A stretch of 64,000 bases of DNA from Planctomycetaceae bacterium (GTDB lineage Bacteria > Planctomycetota > Planctomycetia > Pirellulales > Pirellulaceae): NCBI GenBank assembly GCA_021298315.1, contig JAJTFC010000026.1, positions 1 through 64,000 of the forward strand, written 5' to 3'. Positions 7,806 to 20,076 of this stretch are shown here, piece by piece (the stretch's first letter is position 1; each line of letters opens with the position of its first letter). The notes beneath the pieces are model-generated. The model was not told where the DNA came from. It did no database searches and saw only the letters and a program-made list of their open reading frames with translations. The position numbers were made by a program, and so were the translations under genes.

Positions 7806-9287
7806 ATGCAGCCCCATCCAGTTCTCTATCAACTCAACACCCGTGTTTACTTAAGCGAACTTTCGCATAAACTAGCTCGCCGCGCAACGTTGGCCGATAT
7901 CCCAGATGAGTTCTTAGCCCAGTTAGCCGAGCGCGGCGTCCAAATGGTTTGGTTGCTTAGTGTTTGGACCACTGGCCCTCGTTCCCAGCAAGAATCTCGC
8001 AGGAACCCTGAATGGTTGCACGAATTCTCCCGCGTCTTGGATGACCTTCAAACCGAGGATATCGGTGGTTCGGGTTTTGCCATCGCTGACTATCGAGTTT
8101 CTGAACAACTCGGTGGACCGAAGTCGCTGGAAAAATTTCGAGCGAGGCTATCGAAGCACGGTCTGCAACTGATGCTTGATTTTGTCCCGAACCATATGGG
8201 GCTGGATCATCCGTGGCTCAAATCCCACCCGGAATACTTCGTCGCAGGCACCCAGGAACTACGAGACGAACAACCTCAAAATTATTTCCTCGATGAAGCT
8301 ACAAGTCGAATCTTCGCCCACGGCAGGGATCCTTATTTTTCCGGTTGGTCTGACACCGTTCAACTCGATTATTCGAACTCAGACCTTCAAGAGCAGATGC
8401 AAAAAATCCTCTTGAGCATCTCGGATCAATGCGACGCGGTGCGCTGCGATATGGCGATGCTTCTGACACCAAGGGTTTTTGAACGGACATGGGGTCGTCA
8501 AAGCCAGAGTTTTTGGCAATCAGCTATTCACCGAGTGAAATCAAAACATCCTGGGTTCTTGTTCTTGGCCGAAGTCTATTGGGACATGGAGTGGGAGTTG
8601 CAAGAGGAAGGCTTTGATTACTGCTACGACAAACGCCTGTACGATCGTCTTAGGGATCGCGATTACCTGGGTGTGAGAAACCACCTCAGAGCCGATCTAT
8701 CCTATCAGTCGAAACTGGCTAGGTTTTTAGAGAACCATGATGAACCGCGAGCCGCAGGAACCTTTGGGTTCGCGCAACACGCCGCTGCGGCGGCAGCGAG
8801 CTTTTTAACACCCGGCTTAAGGTTCTTTCATCACGGACAGTGGACGGGCTGGAAAATCAAGGTTTCGCCTCATTTGGTCCGTGGGCCCAAGGAGCCGGCT
8901 GATGAGCAAATCAAAGATTTGTACCAGAAGATTACTGGACTTTTGAAGGACCCAATCTTTCATCGAGGAGATTGGCAGCTTCTGGAGGTTCAAAGGGCCT
9001 GGGACGAGAATTGGAGTTCCGACTGTTTGCTCGCTTGGTTGTGGCACGATCAAAGTAGCGAGAGCATGCCGGGCCGAGTTGTCCTATGCATTGCGAACCT
9101 AGCTGACCATGAGGCGCAAGGCAAAATCGAAATTCCACAATGGCTTCGACCAATGTCTTCGTTGGCTTGGAAAAATATTTGGAGCGACGAAGCTTTTGCG
9201 ATGCCAACCGATCAGTGGGACTCTGGTTGGTGGACATTGTACGCGCAAGGATCTCAAGTCTTCGTCCTTGAATCCGCTAGACAGTGA
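7806..9287 (+). CDS. GH13 alpha-amylase-family glycoside hydrolase
   Basis: The 493-residue product has the four conserved GH13 regions in order: DFVPNH, VRCDMAML with the nucleophile Asp, FLAEVYWDMEW with the acid/base Glu, and FLENHDE with the transition-state Asp. The catalytic triad is therefore intact. There is no signal peptide, so it should act in the cytoplasm on storage glucan or imported oligosaccharides. Exact specificity cannot be read from the sequence. It begins 70 bases after trmD at ATG 7806, with a weak GGAAT upstream, and converges with the giant surface-protein gene ending at 9338. Confidence 0.9.
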   Translation: MQPHPVLYQLNTRVYLSELSHKLARRATLADIPDEFLAQLAERGVQMVWLLSVWTTGPRSQQESRRNPEWLHEFSRVLDDLQTEDIGGSGFAIADYRVSEQLGGPKSLEKFRARLSKHGLQLMLDFVPNHMGLDHPWLKSHPEYFVAGTQELRDEQPQNYFLDEATSRIFAHGRDPYFSGWSDTVQLDYSNSDLQEQMQKILLSISDQCDAVRCDMAMLLTPRVFERTWGRQSQSFWQSAIHRVKSKHPGFLFLAEVYWDMEWELQEEGFDYCYDKRLYDRLRDRDYLGVRNHLRADLSYQSKLARFLENHDEPRAAGTFGFAQHAAAAAASFLTPGLRFFHHGQWTGWKIKVSPHLVRGPKEPADEQIKDLYQKITGLLKDPIFHRGDWQLLEVQRAWDENWSSDCLLAWLWHDQSSESMPGRVVLCIANLADHEAQGKIEIPQWLRPMSSLAWKNIWSDEAFAMPTDQWDSGWWTLYAQGSQVFVLESARQ

Positions 9288-9337
9288 GTCCAACGGATGT
9301 TTAAAGTCGAGACTTCATCAAGCTACTGCGTATCTGT

Positions 9338-12300
9338 TTAGAACAGCCGACGTCTCTTTCTCAGGTTCGCGGAAAAGTTGGTGATGTCCAGTCCGCTCGT
9401 TACCGAACCGTTGCCATCCCAATCGAGTGCCGCGTTGTAAGAGCCTGCCAATTGAGCGTTCCGAAGAGCGACGCTGTCAGTACCATCAACGTCTCCATCC
9501 CCGTCGGCATCGCCGTACATTCTGAAGAAGTTATCGATCGCTTGAGTGCCGAACTGATTTTTTCCAGAGATCTCAGATTCCGATAGCGTTAGCCTCCAGT
9601 TGCCATCAGCGAGTGAATTTGCTCGATTACCGCTGCCAATTCTACTGATCACTCCTGGACCGCTTGCGAATCTCAGAGTGTAGACATTTCCAACACTGCT
9701 AACGAGAATTTGCGAACTCGACAAGGTCGTGTCAGAAGCACTCAAAAGGCCGATGTTCGTTAGGGTAAAGGCGCTCGAAGGACTCACTAAAGGACGATCG
9801 AGTACAACGACAATCGAAGTGAGTTGTGAACGCTGATTGGAATTCAGAAAAGTATCGGCTCCATTGATGGAAACCGAAACCAATTCATTCAAGTCGGTCG
9901 CAGAGATAATGAAGACCTTTTCTGTCGAAAGCAAACCTTGATCCGTCGAACGCACTCGAATCGAGTAACTCGACTTGGTTTCGAAGTCCAAGTTGCTGTT
10001 TGCCCGCAAAATGTTGCCAAGAATGTTGAAGGCCCCATTGTCGGTATCGCCTGTTCCGGACACCAAAGCGTAGGTGAAAGTGTCGCCAATATTTGGGTCG
10101 CTGGTGCTCAACGATCCGATCGTGGCATTGGCCCCAGAATTTTCGGCTAGGCTACTGGACGATAGCAGGATATCCGTGGGGGACGCATTGACAGGTTCTT
10201 GATAGAAAATTTCGAGTTTGGGTCTGGGTGAATACTGTTCATCGAACGTGTTTTCCGAGGAGTAAAAGAACCAACCGTTGGTTCCGTTGTTCCATGGCAG
10301 GCCGACCCAACCGTAGTTAGGAGTTCCATTGGCCCAAGATTGAACATCGCTGATGACTTCGAAATCAACTAAGCCTGCTTGTGCATCCGGATCGAGGCTT
10401 GAATTTCCTGCTTGGAAACCGCTAGTTGTCGATGCTTCGACACCATCGGCTTGAATTCCATTCCATTGTTTCCGAACGTTGCTAGGCTAAGGATCGCGTC
10501 ATGAATGGTCGATCCGGGTGGTACCTGGCCAGGGTTGTTTCCGATGATGTCGTCAAATCGCAGGAGAGCTTGCCGTCTGGCAGTCGAGGCGTCTTCAAAA
10601 TCGATTCCTAGGTTGAGTGTGTCGGCTTGGGTCGTTACCAGATCGGAGGCGATGTTGGTGTCCACTGTGCCGGAATAACCGTTGAGATCCTGCTGGAAAA
10701 CAACCGACTTGGTTCCTGCAGGAACCCACTCAACGCGTAGCAAAGGTCTTAGATTCACCGTAGCAGTTTCCGCTGGAGAAAATGCCCATCCGTCGGTGCC
10801 ACCGACATGAGGTTCAAGGAGCCACCCATAGTTGCTTGCACCATTTAACCAAGCTCTAAGATCTCTTGTCACGGAGACACCCGAGATACCACCTCCTGTC
10901 GCACCTGAAACATCGAGCGTGCCCCAGACCGACTCAGGGCTTGTGTTTGCTTCCGTTCCGTCGGTATTGACACCACCGACCCAATTATTCCAGGTCGAGG
11001 TCGTGTCACTCCAGGTTTGGAGCATTCGATAGAACAATGCGCCATCCCCGGTGTTGTTTGTGTTCAGGAAAAGGGATGCCGAAGTAACGATGGCGTTCGA
11101 CGGGATTTGCCCTAACGCATTGCCGATGAGGTTGTCGAATCGCATCAACACTTGGGACTTGTTGGTCGAACCAGTATCGGGCCAATCCACCAAAAGTCCT
11201 TCGGTCGCATTGGCTCCGGTTGGGTAGCTGGTGTTGGGGTTGGATTGGGACAAAGCGATGTCACGATTTCCAGAATAGACACCGAAACCCCGGTCGACCC
11301 CCTGCTGTAGTTCCAGTACACGCTTGAGCCCAACTCGAATCACTTTTTGGACAACGCTCGAGGCAAGGCCATCGCCATCGACAAGAGCGAAAGCAATCGT
11401 GCGACTGCCTTGAGCCTCGGCATTCACATCGCGATAAGTAACTGCTCGTGCAATAGCTTGTAAGGCAGCGCGAGTTGCCGAGGAGTTGAAAGTAACAATC
11501 AAAGGTGCACCCACGCCTCCGGCGAGGCTTCCAACAATTGTACCACCAAAAGTGACATTGGTTCCCGATACACCGACTTGTCCGGCAGAGGTTCCCTCGT
11601 TACGAATCTCCAAGCGGTCGTTGGCACTGCCATTTTGAGTGACCGATACCGTCAGAGTCCCATCGGTCAAAAAGGCATTGGTTCCCGAGACTACGAATCG
11701 GCCATCAATACCTACGCCTGCTTGACCAGTCCCGTACTGAGTTAAACCACTAGATGTTGCGACGGCGATATCAAAATCTCGATTCACCACACTGACATTG
11801 GCTGGATTCAGACCGTTGAATAAGGGGTCTGAACTTGTCGAGGCAGCCGTAATGATCGAATAGCTGACATCTCCGTCAATGGTGGCATCATCAAGGCCCG
11901 TTACGGTCACGATCTGAGGGACGTTCCAGTTTGTGCTATCGAAAATCAGAGAGTCGGCGCTGACTGAGCCTTCGGTCAAATCGCTGGAACCCAAGCCCAG
12001 CGATACGCTCGCCGAAGGCATTGCGGTCAAGACGACTGAAAACGTGGCTGAACCTCCTCGCTCGGTGGTAATCAATCCTGAAGTTGGAGAGACCGTAAAA
12101 CCCGCGACATCATTGTCGTTGTTGATGAGGTTCACATCTGCGGCTGTTACTCCGTCAAAAAGCGGGTCAGAACTTACCGTCGTTGTGATGATCGAGTAAG
12201 CAACATTGCCATCGACAACGAAATCGTTTTGTCCGGTTACAGTGACCGTCTGAGGTACGTCCCAATTCAACGGCGTAAAGGTAACCGAGCTAATCGACGG

Positions 12301-15300
12301 GAGTCCTTCTGCGGGGTTGCTCGAGGCCAGATTGATCGTTACGTCGTCGGTAGGTGCGATCGAAAGAGAGATCGAAAAGTTCGCTGTTGCACCGGCTTCA
12401 CTCGTCGTCAGGCCTGATGTCGGCAGGACAACAACGCGATCACCACTGATCGTCACCGAGACTGTCGCTGTCGAGGAGAGTCCGTTTGCATCGGTGATCG
12501 TGTAGGTGAACGTATCGATCAAGGACTGTCCGGGAGCAAGTGCCGCGATTGCTCCTCCAGCATTGGAAGGATCATATTTTAAAGTACCATCTGGATTTTG
12601 GGTGATCGTTGCGTTGTTGGCGCTCAATGCATCAAAGGCAGTGATCGAGAAGGGGTTTGGAGAGCGTCTTTCAAGCGGATTACCAAAGGGCAGGAAAAGG
12701 AACTGCACGTCTCCTTGAACTTGCGTAAATGTCCCACCGAGTCGCTGCGTAATCGCAAAATTCGGCCCAAGGGCCGTATGCATCACAGCATAGTTCGACG
12801 GGACATCGACTGAGAATCCGTTGACTAGATCTGATAATGTGCCGCTATCGACTGCCAGCAAGGCACCAGAATTTGGAGTATGTCCCGGAATCGACAAGGT
12901 GAGTGTACCGAAGAAATCAGAGCTTACCGATACACCCCCGTAGGCTTGGACCAAGGATCCGGATTCAACGCTCCAGCGACCAGCAATTAGGTTAGGGGTC
13001 GTGGCTGGAACGTAGACAAAGCTGATTCCATCGTCTTCAAATCCAGTGGCCGAATCGTTGTCGGTATTACGAATCTGCCAGCGATTAGTACCTGGAATCG
13101 GGCGAACCGATACGATGTTGTCATCGTTTCCAGCAGTTGTCGCGAACAACAATCCGCTGGAGCTACTATCGATAGCCTCGGGAATGGTGATTTCGAAAAG
13201 TCCAGCCGTAACACGTGTGATATTCGACTGGCTTACTCCACGACCTGTGCGAAGGACCCCATTGAGATCGATGTGACCGCTGGTCCAACCATCTGCGAAC
13301 GGGAAGAATCCACTAGCAAATGGCGTGTTTCGCTCAGCGTTGCCACCAGATCCCTGCTCGGTAGCCACCCAGTATCCTGTGGAGGTGCTATTGAGGATAT
13401 CTCCGTAGGTATTGACTGTCCCGTAGGGAGTCGTGTTGTCGGCGCTTGTACCTAGCAATACACCAAGCGATTGCTGGAGCGTCGCGCCATTTCGATTGAG
13501 CGAAACATCGCCAAGATTAGGTGCTGAACCGATTTGAAGATTATTAGGGGAAATCGAAGTTTGCGAGATCGACCAAGTGGTTGTCGCATCGGAGGTTCCC
13601 CCGACGTTACCAATGACATTCGCAGCAGCAACGGAAAAACTGGAGTTTTCTGGGTCGAAATCGTTGGATAATACTGCGATGTCGATCGATTTGTCTTTGG
13701 TCGTTAAGGCCGAATCGTTCAGAGCCTTTGCACCCTCGATAACCGACGAAACGCTACCGGTGAGCAAAGGAGTTGAAACCGATGAACCTTGGGAATCGCT
13801 GACTGTAATCGTGAAAGAAAAGGCTCCGAACTGATCGGCCAGCGGGGTGACTGTAAGGTTGCTGCCAAGGACTGTTGCGTTGACGGGGGCTCCGGTGCTC
13901 AAGGAAATGGAATACGTTAGAGCGTCACCTATATCATAGTCGGAGAAATAAGAGGCCAGATCAAAGCTTTGCGATGCTCCATCCTCGATGAAACTCAAGG
14001 CAGGAAATGGATTCGTGATGAATGGGACATCGTTTACCCCCTTAAGCGTGATCGAAGCAGTCGCGCTTGCACTAACGGATCCGTCCGATGCACTATAGAC
14101 GAACTGATCGTTGACCTCTGCGCCTTGAGCTAGCCCTCGCAAAGCTTCCAAGGAATACTCATATCGAATGGTCTTATCGGAGTTGATCGATACAGGTATC
14201 CCATTCATGCTCAATCCGCTTGCAGGCGAATCGAATGTTCCGACCTGGGTGACGGTCAAAGGAGAGGTTGGGGCAAGCTTGTTTTCGAATGGGATGAAGA
14301 AGACAACGAAGTCATCGTTGAGCAAATTCGTTTGAGTTCCTTCGAATTGAATTTGACGGATTAAAAAATCGGTACCATTGGCAGCAGCTTGGTACGAGAA
14401 ATAAACGTTCGCCCCTCGTGTTCGATCGAAATCCGCTGATTCGATCACCAAGATTCCGGTTTCAGGAGTGTGCCCGGGAACGGACATCGTCCAGTTGCCA
14501 TTGCTGGATCGCTGGATATTGAAGTTCCCAAATGACTGGATCATAGGATTGGCGAGGGTGGTATCGCCGCGAACATGCCCCCCGACTAAGCCTTGAGCAC
14601 TTCGGGGAACATACAGTAAGTTGATCCCGCCGTCTTCGCCGGAGGTGAAACCACCAGCATTATCTCTCATGACAACTCTGTAGGAATTCCCTCCCAAAGG
14701 CACAGCCCGGGAGTAGTTGTCGCTGTTGCCTTCCCCGATCGAAAAGAGGAATCCATCGCGACGTGAATCGGTCACTCCGGCGACGGCGATGTCGTATTGC
14801 CCTGTGCCTGTCTTGGTCACCGTGAAATTTGCGTTACCAAATGTCGCTGCTCCAGTCGAATTGTAAGAACCACCAATCCATCCTTGAGAATATGGGAACC
14901 GAGCAATACCGGGGCGAACGATGATTTCAGCGTCGTTGCCAGGAGCGGCTACGGACGAGAAGTAGGTGTTATTGTAGTTCAAAGCGGCCAGGTTTGTTGC
15001 TGTGTTGCCAGTGTTGTTCGGAACCGTGTTATCACGACTGATTCCAAGGATCATCCCTTGATTTCGGTTTTGAGCAGTAGGCACCGAGTTGTTGTTCAAA
15101 TTATCCGTGTCGAATCCCAAGTCGATGTCTGCATAATTTGAGCTAGATAGGAAGGTCACACCACCGGCGATCATGCTCCGCTGCGGTATCGTCGTACCGG
15201 AGCGTAACGGATGGACGTACGTAGCGGTGTTGCTCGACTTATTGGATGCCGTGAAATCAATATTCGCTGCAGAAACGATTTGAGTAAACAAACCGTTGTC

Positions 15301-15543
15301 GTCGTTGGCTAATACGTTCACCGAAATATCTGGGGAATACGCAGAGTTTGCATTGGTGAGCTGAAACGAATCGTTGAAAAGATTTGCGGCCATCAATTCG
15401 CGTCTTTCCAATGGCTCGATTCTCAGGCCGCGAAGGGCGGAAAACAATCCTTCTCGCACGGCCTTGCGCTTTCGATTGGCCAAATAGTCTTCGATCCTCC
15501 GAATAAGTTGACTGCTAAAGCACTTTTTATTTGATCTTCGCAT
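9338..15543 (-). pseudogene. Giant surface protein (Calx-beta, cadherin-like, DNRLRE, dockerin-like), frame broken near 10440-10480
   Basis: Start chosen at ATG 15543, with GAGGAG about 10 bases upstream; a GTG at 15573 is possible. The N-terminus carries GLRIEPLERRELMAAN, the LExLExR motif seen on planctomycete secreted giants. Next come two copies of a large repeat (for example IPGHTPNSGALL and VPGHTPETGILV) and cadherin-like segments with VNDVPFITNPFPALSF. Two Calx-beta-like repeats follow (TSGLTTSEAG... and TSGLITTERG...), then two DNRLRE-like domains. The first reading frame ends at 10369 inside the second DNRLRE domain. From about 10486 another minus frame continues without a stop to 9338: the rest of that domain, a cadherin-like segment, a dockerin-like GDADGDGDVDGTDS and a basic RKRRRLF end. 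Comparison of the two DNRLRE copies suggests roughly 16 residues are missing at the junction. It is either a broken gene or an assembly fault. Confidence 0.75.
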
Positions 15544-15709
15544 GGCATCCCATCTCCTCAACAACGAGCTCACTTGTGATAACTCTCATCCACTGGATTG
15601 TGGTAATTGAAAATGAGATTGTATCTGTGGCATCCGCGATGCCTGAGACAAATCGCGTTTAGAAATGGTTAAAGAATCGAGAGGGTTTGATGACTCGCAA
15701 CGTTAGCGA

Positions 15710-16222
15710 CTAAAGACGTATTTGCGCTTTGGTGCAGTCCGATTTCAACTCGATCGAAAGAGAAGAAGTCCCACGCTCTATCTGAAGCAATTCTTTGGAG
15801 CCCGCTCCATAGCAATCAGGGATGATTGCATCTGACTTCTCGGAGCTGGCGCCAGCTTTCGCAGATCCTTCGCTAATGGTTCGCTGGGGCTGATCGCCTT
15901 CCTGCATCTCCTGGTTGTCGCGAGCGATCTGGGACTCGTGTTTTTGTTTAGCGAAAATCCGCAAACATTTTTTCCCTGGGATTATCCCGGGAGTCCTGCT
16001 ATCAAACATCAATGAGAAACGCCCCGCAGAATCGGTAAGCCCGTAGGAATAGATGAGCGTCTCTGGGTCCTGCAATTGTACCTCGACACCCGAAAGGGGC
16101 TTTTCGTCCAAGGTGACTTTTCCAGAGACATTCACAAGACCTAATGCGCCGTAGTTAGGAGAACTCGTCACCGAGCAGCCTGCGAAACAACCAAGCACGA
16201 GAACCATTCCGAAGTGACTCAT
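15710..16222 (-). CDS. Lipoprotein with carboxypeptidase-regulatory-like domain
   Basis: The 170-residue product starts at ATG 16222, 7 bases after the stop of the DUF1559 gene, so the two form an operon. The N-terminus MSHFGMVLVLGCFAGCS is a lipoprotein signal with lipobox FAGC. Residues about 30-80 (VSGKVTLDEKPLSGVEVQL...YGLTDSAGRFSLMFD) fit the carboxypeptidase-regulatory-like beta fold. A charged Glu/Gln/Lys stretch follows. DUF1559 plus a small lipoprotein of this type is a recurring pair in Planctomycetes; its function is not established. Confidence 0.85.
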   Translation of the reverse strand: MSHFGMVLVLGCFAGCSVTSSPNYGALGLVNVSGKVTLDEKPLSGVEVQLQDPETLIYSYGLTDSAGRFSLMFDSRTPGIIPGKKCLRIFAKQKHESQIARDNQEMQEGDQPQRTISEGSAKAGASSEKSDAIIPDCYGAGSKELLQIERGTSSLSIELKSDCTKAQIRL

Positions 16223-16229
16223 CGTTTCT

Positions 16230-17171
16230 TTATTGATCAAAGTCAAAGGTCTCGCTGCCATTTCTCGAACCAGTCGCACGAATCACCTTGATGTCCGTGT
16301 TATCAGAGACAAAAATCACCGAACCGTCAGCCTTGCCAAACATCGTGCCACCGACATGAAAACTGCCGAATGCCACTTCCATCAGATAGCCGTTGGCAGC
16401 AGGAGTCAATACTGCCGTGTTAGGCTGCATGAACATGCTTCCTGCAGCCTCGGTAAATTCTGTTCCAGGACTGCTACCATCGCACAAACAGGGATCGACC
16501 TGGGGGCCACCAAAAGCCCACCAGTCCATCCCCTGACCGTCCTTACCAAAATTCGGATCCGTTCTCGACTCGCCGAACAGGACAGTACGAGACAGTCCAT
16601 CCACAAAATCCCGGAGCCTGATTTTGCTGCAACCGAACATCGCACCGTCCAAGTTTCTCTCTTCAAACGACTGTGTGTTAACGATCGTGCGGGTAGAAGC
16701 ATCGTCGGAACTGACCCGGCTACCTCCGTTTACCCGATAACTCACCGGGACTCGCCTCTCGATTCCGTTGTACGCAGCAGGTGCTAGGTAGGGACACGAT
16801 GGGCACTGAAACAACGGAATCTGCGTTTGGCACGCGCGGTAGTTCGGACTGGCTGGGTTGTCCCAATTTCCAACTCCTGACTCCGCGAATACAAGGGTAC
16901 TAAAGAGGCTCGATTGCTCGATTTGGGGCAAGATCATCGCGCTCCAAAAAGTTCCATGCGTGTTCCAACCCGGAGGCAAAACCTTGTAGGAACTTTCATA
17001 GTTCAATGCCGCCATTGAAACCTGACGAATGTTATTAGAGCAACTCATTCGTCTTGCTGCCTCTCGCGCTTGCTGGACTGCAGGTAAAAGCAACCCCACC
17101 AAAACACCAATGATCGCGATGACAACCAGCAGCTCTACAAGCGTAAATCCATTGCGAACGATGGATCTCAT
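16230..17171 (-). CDS. DUF1559 pseudopilin-like protein
   Basis: The N-terminus carries a prepilin cleavage and methylation motif (RNGFTLVELLVVIAIIGVLV) followed by PAVQQAREAARRM, typical of DUF1559 proteins. The 313-residue length is usual. Later family features are LPPGWNTHGTFWSAMILPQIEQ and the C-terminal FGSFHVGGTMFGKADGSV. ATG 17171 is chosen because AAGGA lies 7 bases upstream; an in-frame TTG at 17192 is less likely. The protein should be inserted through a type II/IV-like route and processed by a prepilin peptidase. Planctomycetes carry many paralogues and their role is unsettled. It is the first gene of a two-gene operon with the downstream lipoprotein. Confidence 0.93.
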   Translation of the reverse strand: MRSIVRNGFTLVELLVVIAIIGVLVGLLLPAVQQAREAARRMSCSNNIRQVSMAALNYESSYKVLPPGWNTHGTFWSAMILPQIEQSSLFSTLVFAESGVGNWDNPASPNYRACQTQIPLFQCPSCPYLAPAAYNGIERRVPVSYRVNGGSRVSSDDASTRTIVNTQSFEERNLDGAMFGCSKIRLRDFVDGLSRTVLFGESRTDPNFGKDGQGMDWWAFGGPQVDPCLCDGSSPGTEFTEAAGSMFMQPNTAVLTPAANGYLMEVAFGSFHVGGTMFGKADGSVIFVSDNTDIKVIRATGSRNGSETFDFDQ

Positions 17172-17325
17172 CGATTCATCCTTAGACTTCAAGACGTTAA
17201 AAGCAGGTCAATAGTCAGGGCTCAGAGTTTATCCTAGCTGCTTATCCTTAAGCTTTGATAATCATGAAGTGCTTGTGATGAATTCGTTAAACTTTCATTG
17301 CAGGCCAAGAGCAACCCCGGGTAAC

Positions 17326-17514
17326 TCAGGATCGTCGTGGTTTGGATAGTTTCTCGGGAGCTTTAGAGACCGAAGGCTTGTTTCGACGGCATCGCTCGCT
17401 ACAGTACCGAACCTGTTCCCAGTCTTTTTCCCACTTTTTCCGCCACGCAAACGACTTGCCACATGCCTCGCACCTCTTTTGCGGTAAATGCGGTTTTTGG
17501 TGCGCCATCTTCAT
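17326..17514 (-). CDS. DUF2256 small zinc-ribbon-like protein
   Basis: This 62-residue protein has the DUF2256 pattern: [18 protein letters not shown] followed by [19 protein letters not shown]. The CxxC...CxxxC arrangement suggests metal binding. Start could be ATG 17514 or ATG 17508; GGAG lies 4 bases before the first and 10 before the second. It diverges from the helicase gene at 17530. No function is known for the family. Confidence 0.85.
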   Translation of the reverse strand: MKMAHQKPHLPQKRCEACGKSFAWRKKWEKDWEQVRYCSERCRRNKPSVSKAPEKLSKPRRS

Positions 17515-17529
17515 TGGGCTCCGGTAAAT

Positions 17530-20076
17530 ATGTCCTCTGATGTTTCAAGCCCCTCGGATCATTGTCCCGTAAGGACAAGGGGTGCTCTCGAGGCGATCAG
17601 TTCTTGGATGGAATGCAAGAACCAGGCTCCCTTTGCTTGGCAAGAGCAAGCCTGGAAAGCCCACTGGGACGGACACCACGGACTGATCCTGGCAAGTACC
17701 GGAATGGGGAAAACCAAGGCCGCTTGGTTGGGACCATTGGGCGAGTGGCTGCTCAACCCGCTTCCCATCGAGCATTGGACGCCTCGCAAGCGACAGTCTC
17801 CCAGCCCGCCGTTACTTGCTCTATGGATCACCCCTTTGCGAGCACTGGCCAACGATACCTGCCTTGCTCTGGACGAGTGTATTCGAGGATTGGATGTCCC
17901 GTGGTCCCTCGAGCAAAGAACCGGGGACACCTCAAGCTCTGTAAAGTTGCGACAGCGTCAATCGCCACCGACTGCGATGGTCATCACCCCAGAGAGCCTG
18001 ACGCTCATGCTCTCCTATCCTGAATCCTTGGAAACATTCAAATACCTTCGCACGATCATCGTCGACGAATGGCATGAACTCTTGGGCTCCAAGCGAGGGA
18101 TACAAACCGAACTGGCACTTGCTCGCCTAGCTCGTATTGCACCGAAAGTCCGCCGCTGGGGTGTTTCGGCAACGATCGGGAATATCGAGCATGCGATGGC
18201 CTCTTTGGTCGGCAGCGCGTCGAGTGCACCGTGTTCGATCATCCAAAGCGATCAGCAACGACCGATGGATATTGATCTGCTAATCCCCAAGGCGATCGAT
18301 CGGTTTCCGTGGGCCGGACACATCGGGCTCGCGATGCTCCAGGATGTGATCGAGCGAATCGAGTCGGCCAATTCGACGCTGGTCTTTACCAACACGCGCA
18401 ACCAAACCGAGCTTTGGTACCAAGCACTCTTAAGAGCCCGGCCCGACTGGGCAGGCCAAATCGCAGTCCACCACGGATCGCTTGCTCCCGAACTTCGGAC
18501 TTGGGTCGAACAAGCTATCGCAGAAGGCAAGCTCATCGCGGTGGTATGCACAAGCAGCTTGGATCTCGGGGTCGACTTTGCACCTGTCGACCAAGTGATC
18601 CAGATCGGCTCACCCAAGGGAACTGCAAGGTTGGTTCAGCGAGCGGGCCGAAGCGGGCATTCCCCAGGTCGCACCAGTAAGCTTGCCTTTGTCCCGGCCC
18701 ATGCGTTTGAAATCATCGAGCTCGAAGCTGCCCGACAAGCGATACGCGATAAGCAGATCGAACAGCGTCGGCCTATCGATGCCCCTTTGGATTGTCTGGT
18801 TCAACATGCGGTGACCGTCGCGCTGGCTGAGCCTTTTGCCAAGGATTGGTTTCTCAAAGAAATTCGCTCAACGCACGCTTATCGCAATCTTGCCGATGAG
18901 CATCTCGATTGGGTTTTGGATTTCGTAACCACTGGCGGTTGTTTGCACGCCTATAAAGATTTTCATCGAGTAGCCATCGAGTTTGGAAAGTACCTCGTGC
19001 GAGACGAAGGGATCGCACGACGGCATCGGATGGCCATTGGCACGATCACTTCGGACATGATGATCCAAGTTCAATATCTCAAGGGTGGCAAGATCGGATT
19101 TGTTGAAGAGTCGTTTGCTGCTAAGCTCAAGGAGGGTGATAAATTCCTCTTGGGGGGAAAACTCCTCGAGATGGTCTGGATTCGCGAGGGGACGGTTTGG
19201 GTTCGCAAATCCAAAGGGGATCCGACAGCCGTTCCGCGTTGGCTAGGGGGGAATATGCCCTTGTCGAGTGAACTTGCCGCTGGGGTTCGCAAATGGATCG
19301 ATGCGATCGCCAGGAAAGAGCAACTCCCAGAGTCCCTCGAATCGCTCTCGGAGTTGATGGAACTCCAACGGCGCACAAGTCATATCCCCAGCTCCGAAGA
19401 GGTTCTCGTCGAACGCTTTCGCAGTCGCGAAGGGGATGCACTGATGCTGTATGCCTTCGAAGGTCGATCGGTCAGCGAAGGGCTCGGAGCATTGCTCGCT
19501 TATCGTATTTCCAAAGAACGCAAAAATACGATTTCGATCGCGGTCAATGACTATGGACTGATGCTCTATGCTCCCGAGTCGATCGGGATCGAAACCGATT
19601 CGCTCAAGCATTGGCTCCATCAGAAGGATTTGGAACAAGATATCCTCTCGAGCCTTAACGCCACTGAGTTAACACGCCGATGTTTCCGCGATATCGCTCG
19701 AATCGCAGGCTTGATTCACAGCGGCATGCCGGGAAAATCCAAATCGATGCGGCAGCTTCAGGCTTCGACAAGCATGGTGTTCGATGCATTGAAACAGTAC
19801 GACGCAGCGAACTTGCTTTTGTGGCAAGCAAGCGACGAGGTGCTAGCCGATCAGCTTCAGATCGAGCGCCTCAAAGGAGCCTTGCGACGCATGGAAGAAA
19901 ACCGGTGGGTACATATCGATCTTAAGCAGTGGACTCCCTTTTCCTTCCCCCTAATGGTCGAGCGAATTCGGGATCGAATTGGTAATGAGTCCCTTGCAGA
20001 TCGCATCCGAAAAATGCAAAATCAGCTTGAGAAAATGACTCAAGAGAAACCAAAGAGGGCAAGGCGTGATCATTGA
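17530..20076 (+). CDS. Lhr-type DEXH helicase (ligase-associated helicase family)
   Basis: A superfamily 2 helicase of 848 residues from ATG 17530; the earlier in-frame start at 17488 would overlap the divergent DUF2256 gene. Motifs are visible: Walker A ASTGMGKT (about 55-62), a DEWH box near residue 178 ([10 protein letters not shown]), motif III SATIGN near 213 and motif [14 protein letters not shown] near 370. A long C-terminal region follows, as in Lhr-core proteins. Family members translocate on single-stranded DNA in repair. Its stop codon overlaps the start of pdeM, the arrangement of the ligase-associated repair cassette. The ATP-dependent ligase and the exonuclease usually in that cassette are absent from this window. 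Confidence 0.9.
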   Translation: MSSDVSSPSDHCPVRTRGALEAISSWMECKNQAPFAWQEQAWKAHWDGHHGLILASTGMGKTKAAWLGPLGEWLLNPLPIEHWTPRKRQSPSPPLLALWITPLRALANDTCLALDECIRGLDVPWSLEQRTGDTSSSVKLRQRQSPPTAMVITPESLTLMLSYPESLETFKYLRTIIVDEWHELLGSKRGIQTELALARLARIAPKVRRWGVSATIGNIEHAMASLVGSASSAPCSIIQSDQQRPMDIDLLIPKAIDRFPWAGHIGLAMLQDVIERIESANSTLVFTNTRNQTELWYQALLRARPDWAGQIAVHHGSLAPELRTWVEQAIAEGKLIAVVCTSSLDLGVDFAPVDQVIQIGSPKGTARLVQRAGRSGHSPGRTSKLAFVPAHAFEIIELEAARQAIRDKQIEQRRPIDAPLDCLVQHAVTVALAEPFAKDWFLKEIRSTHAYRNLADEHLDWVLDFVTTGGCLHAYKDFHRVAIEFGKYLVRDEGIARRHRMAIGTITSDMMIQVQYLKGGKIGFVEESFAAKLKEGDKFLLGGKLLEMVWIREGTVWVRKSKGDPTAVPRWLGGNMPLSSELAAGVRKWIDAIARKEQLPESLESLSELMELQRRTSHIPSSEEVLVERFRSREGDALMLYAFEGRSVSEGLGALLAYRISKERKNTISIAVNDYGLMLYAPESIGIETDSLKHWLHQKDLEQDILSSLNATELTRRCFRDIARIAGLIHSGMPGKSKSMRQLQASTSMVFDALKQYDAANLLLWQASDEVLADQLQIERLKGALRRMEENRWVHIDLKQWTPFSFPLMVERIRDRIGNESLADRIRKMQNQLEKMTQEKPKRARRDH

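Noticed and set aside
10147-10368. 73-codon minus-strand frame between the two parts of the giant gene
   Set aside because: It lies in a different frame from the continuing DNRLRE/cadherin sequence, which is open across the same bases.
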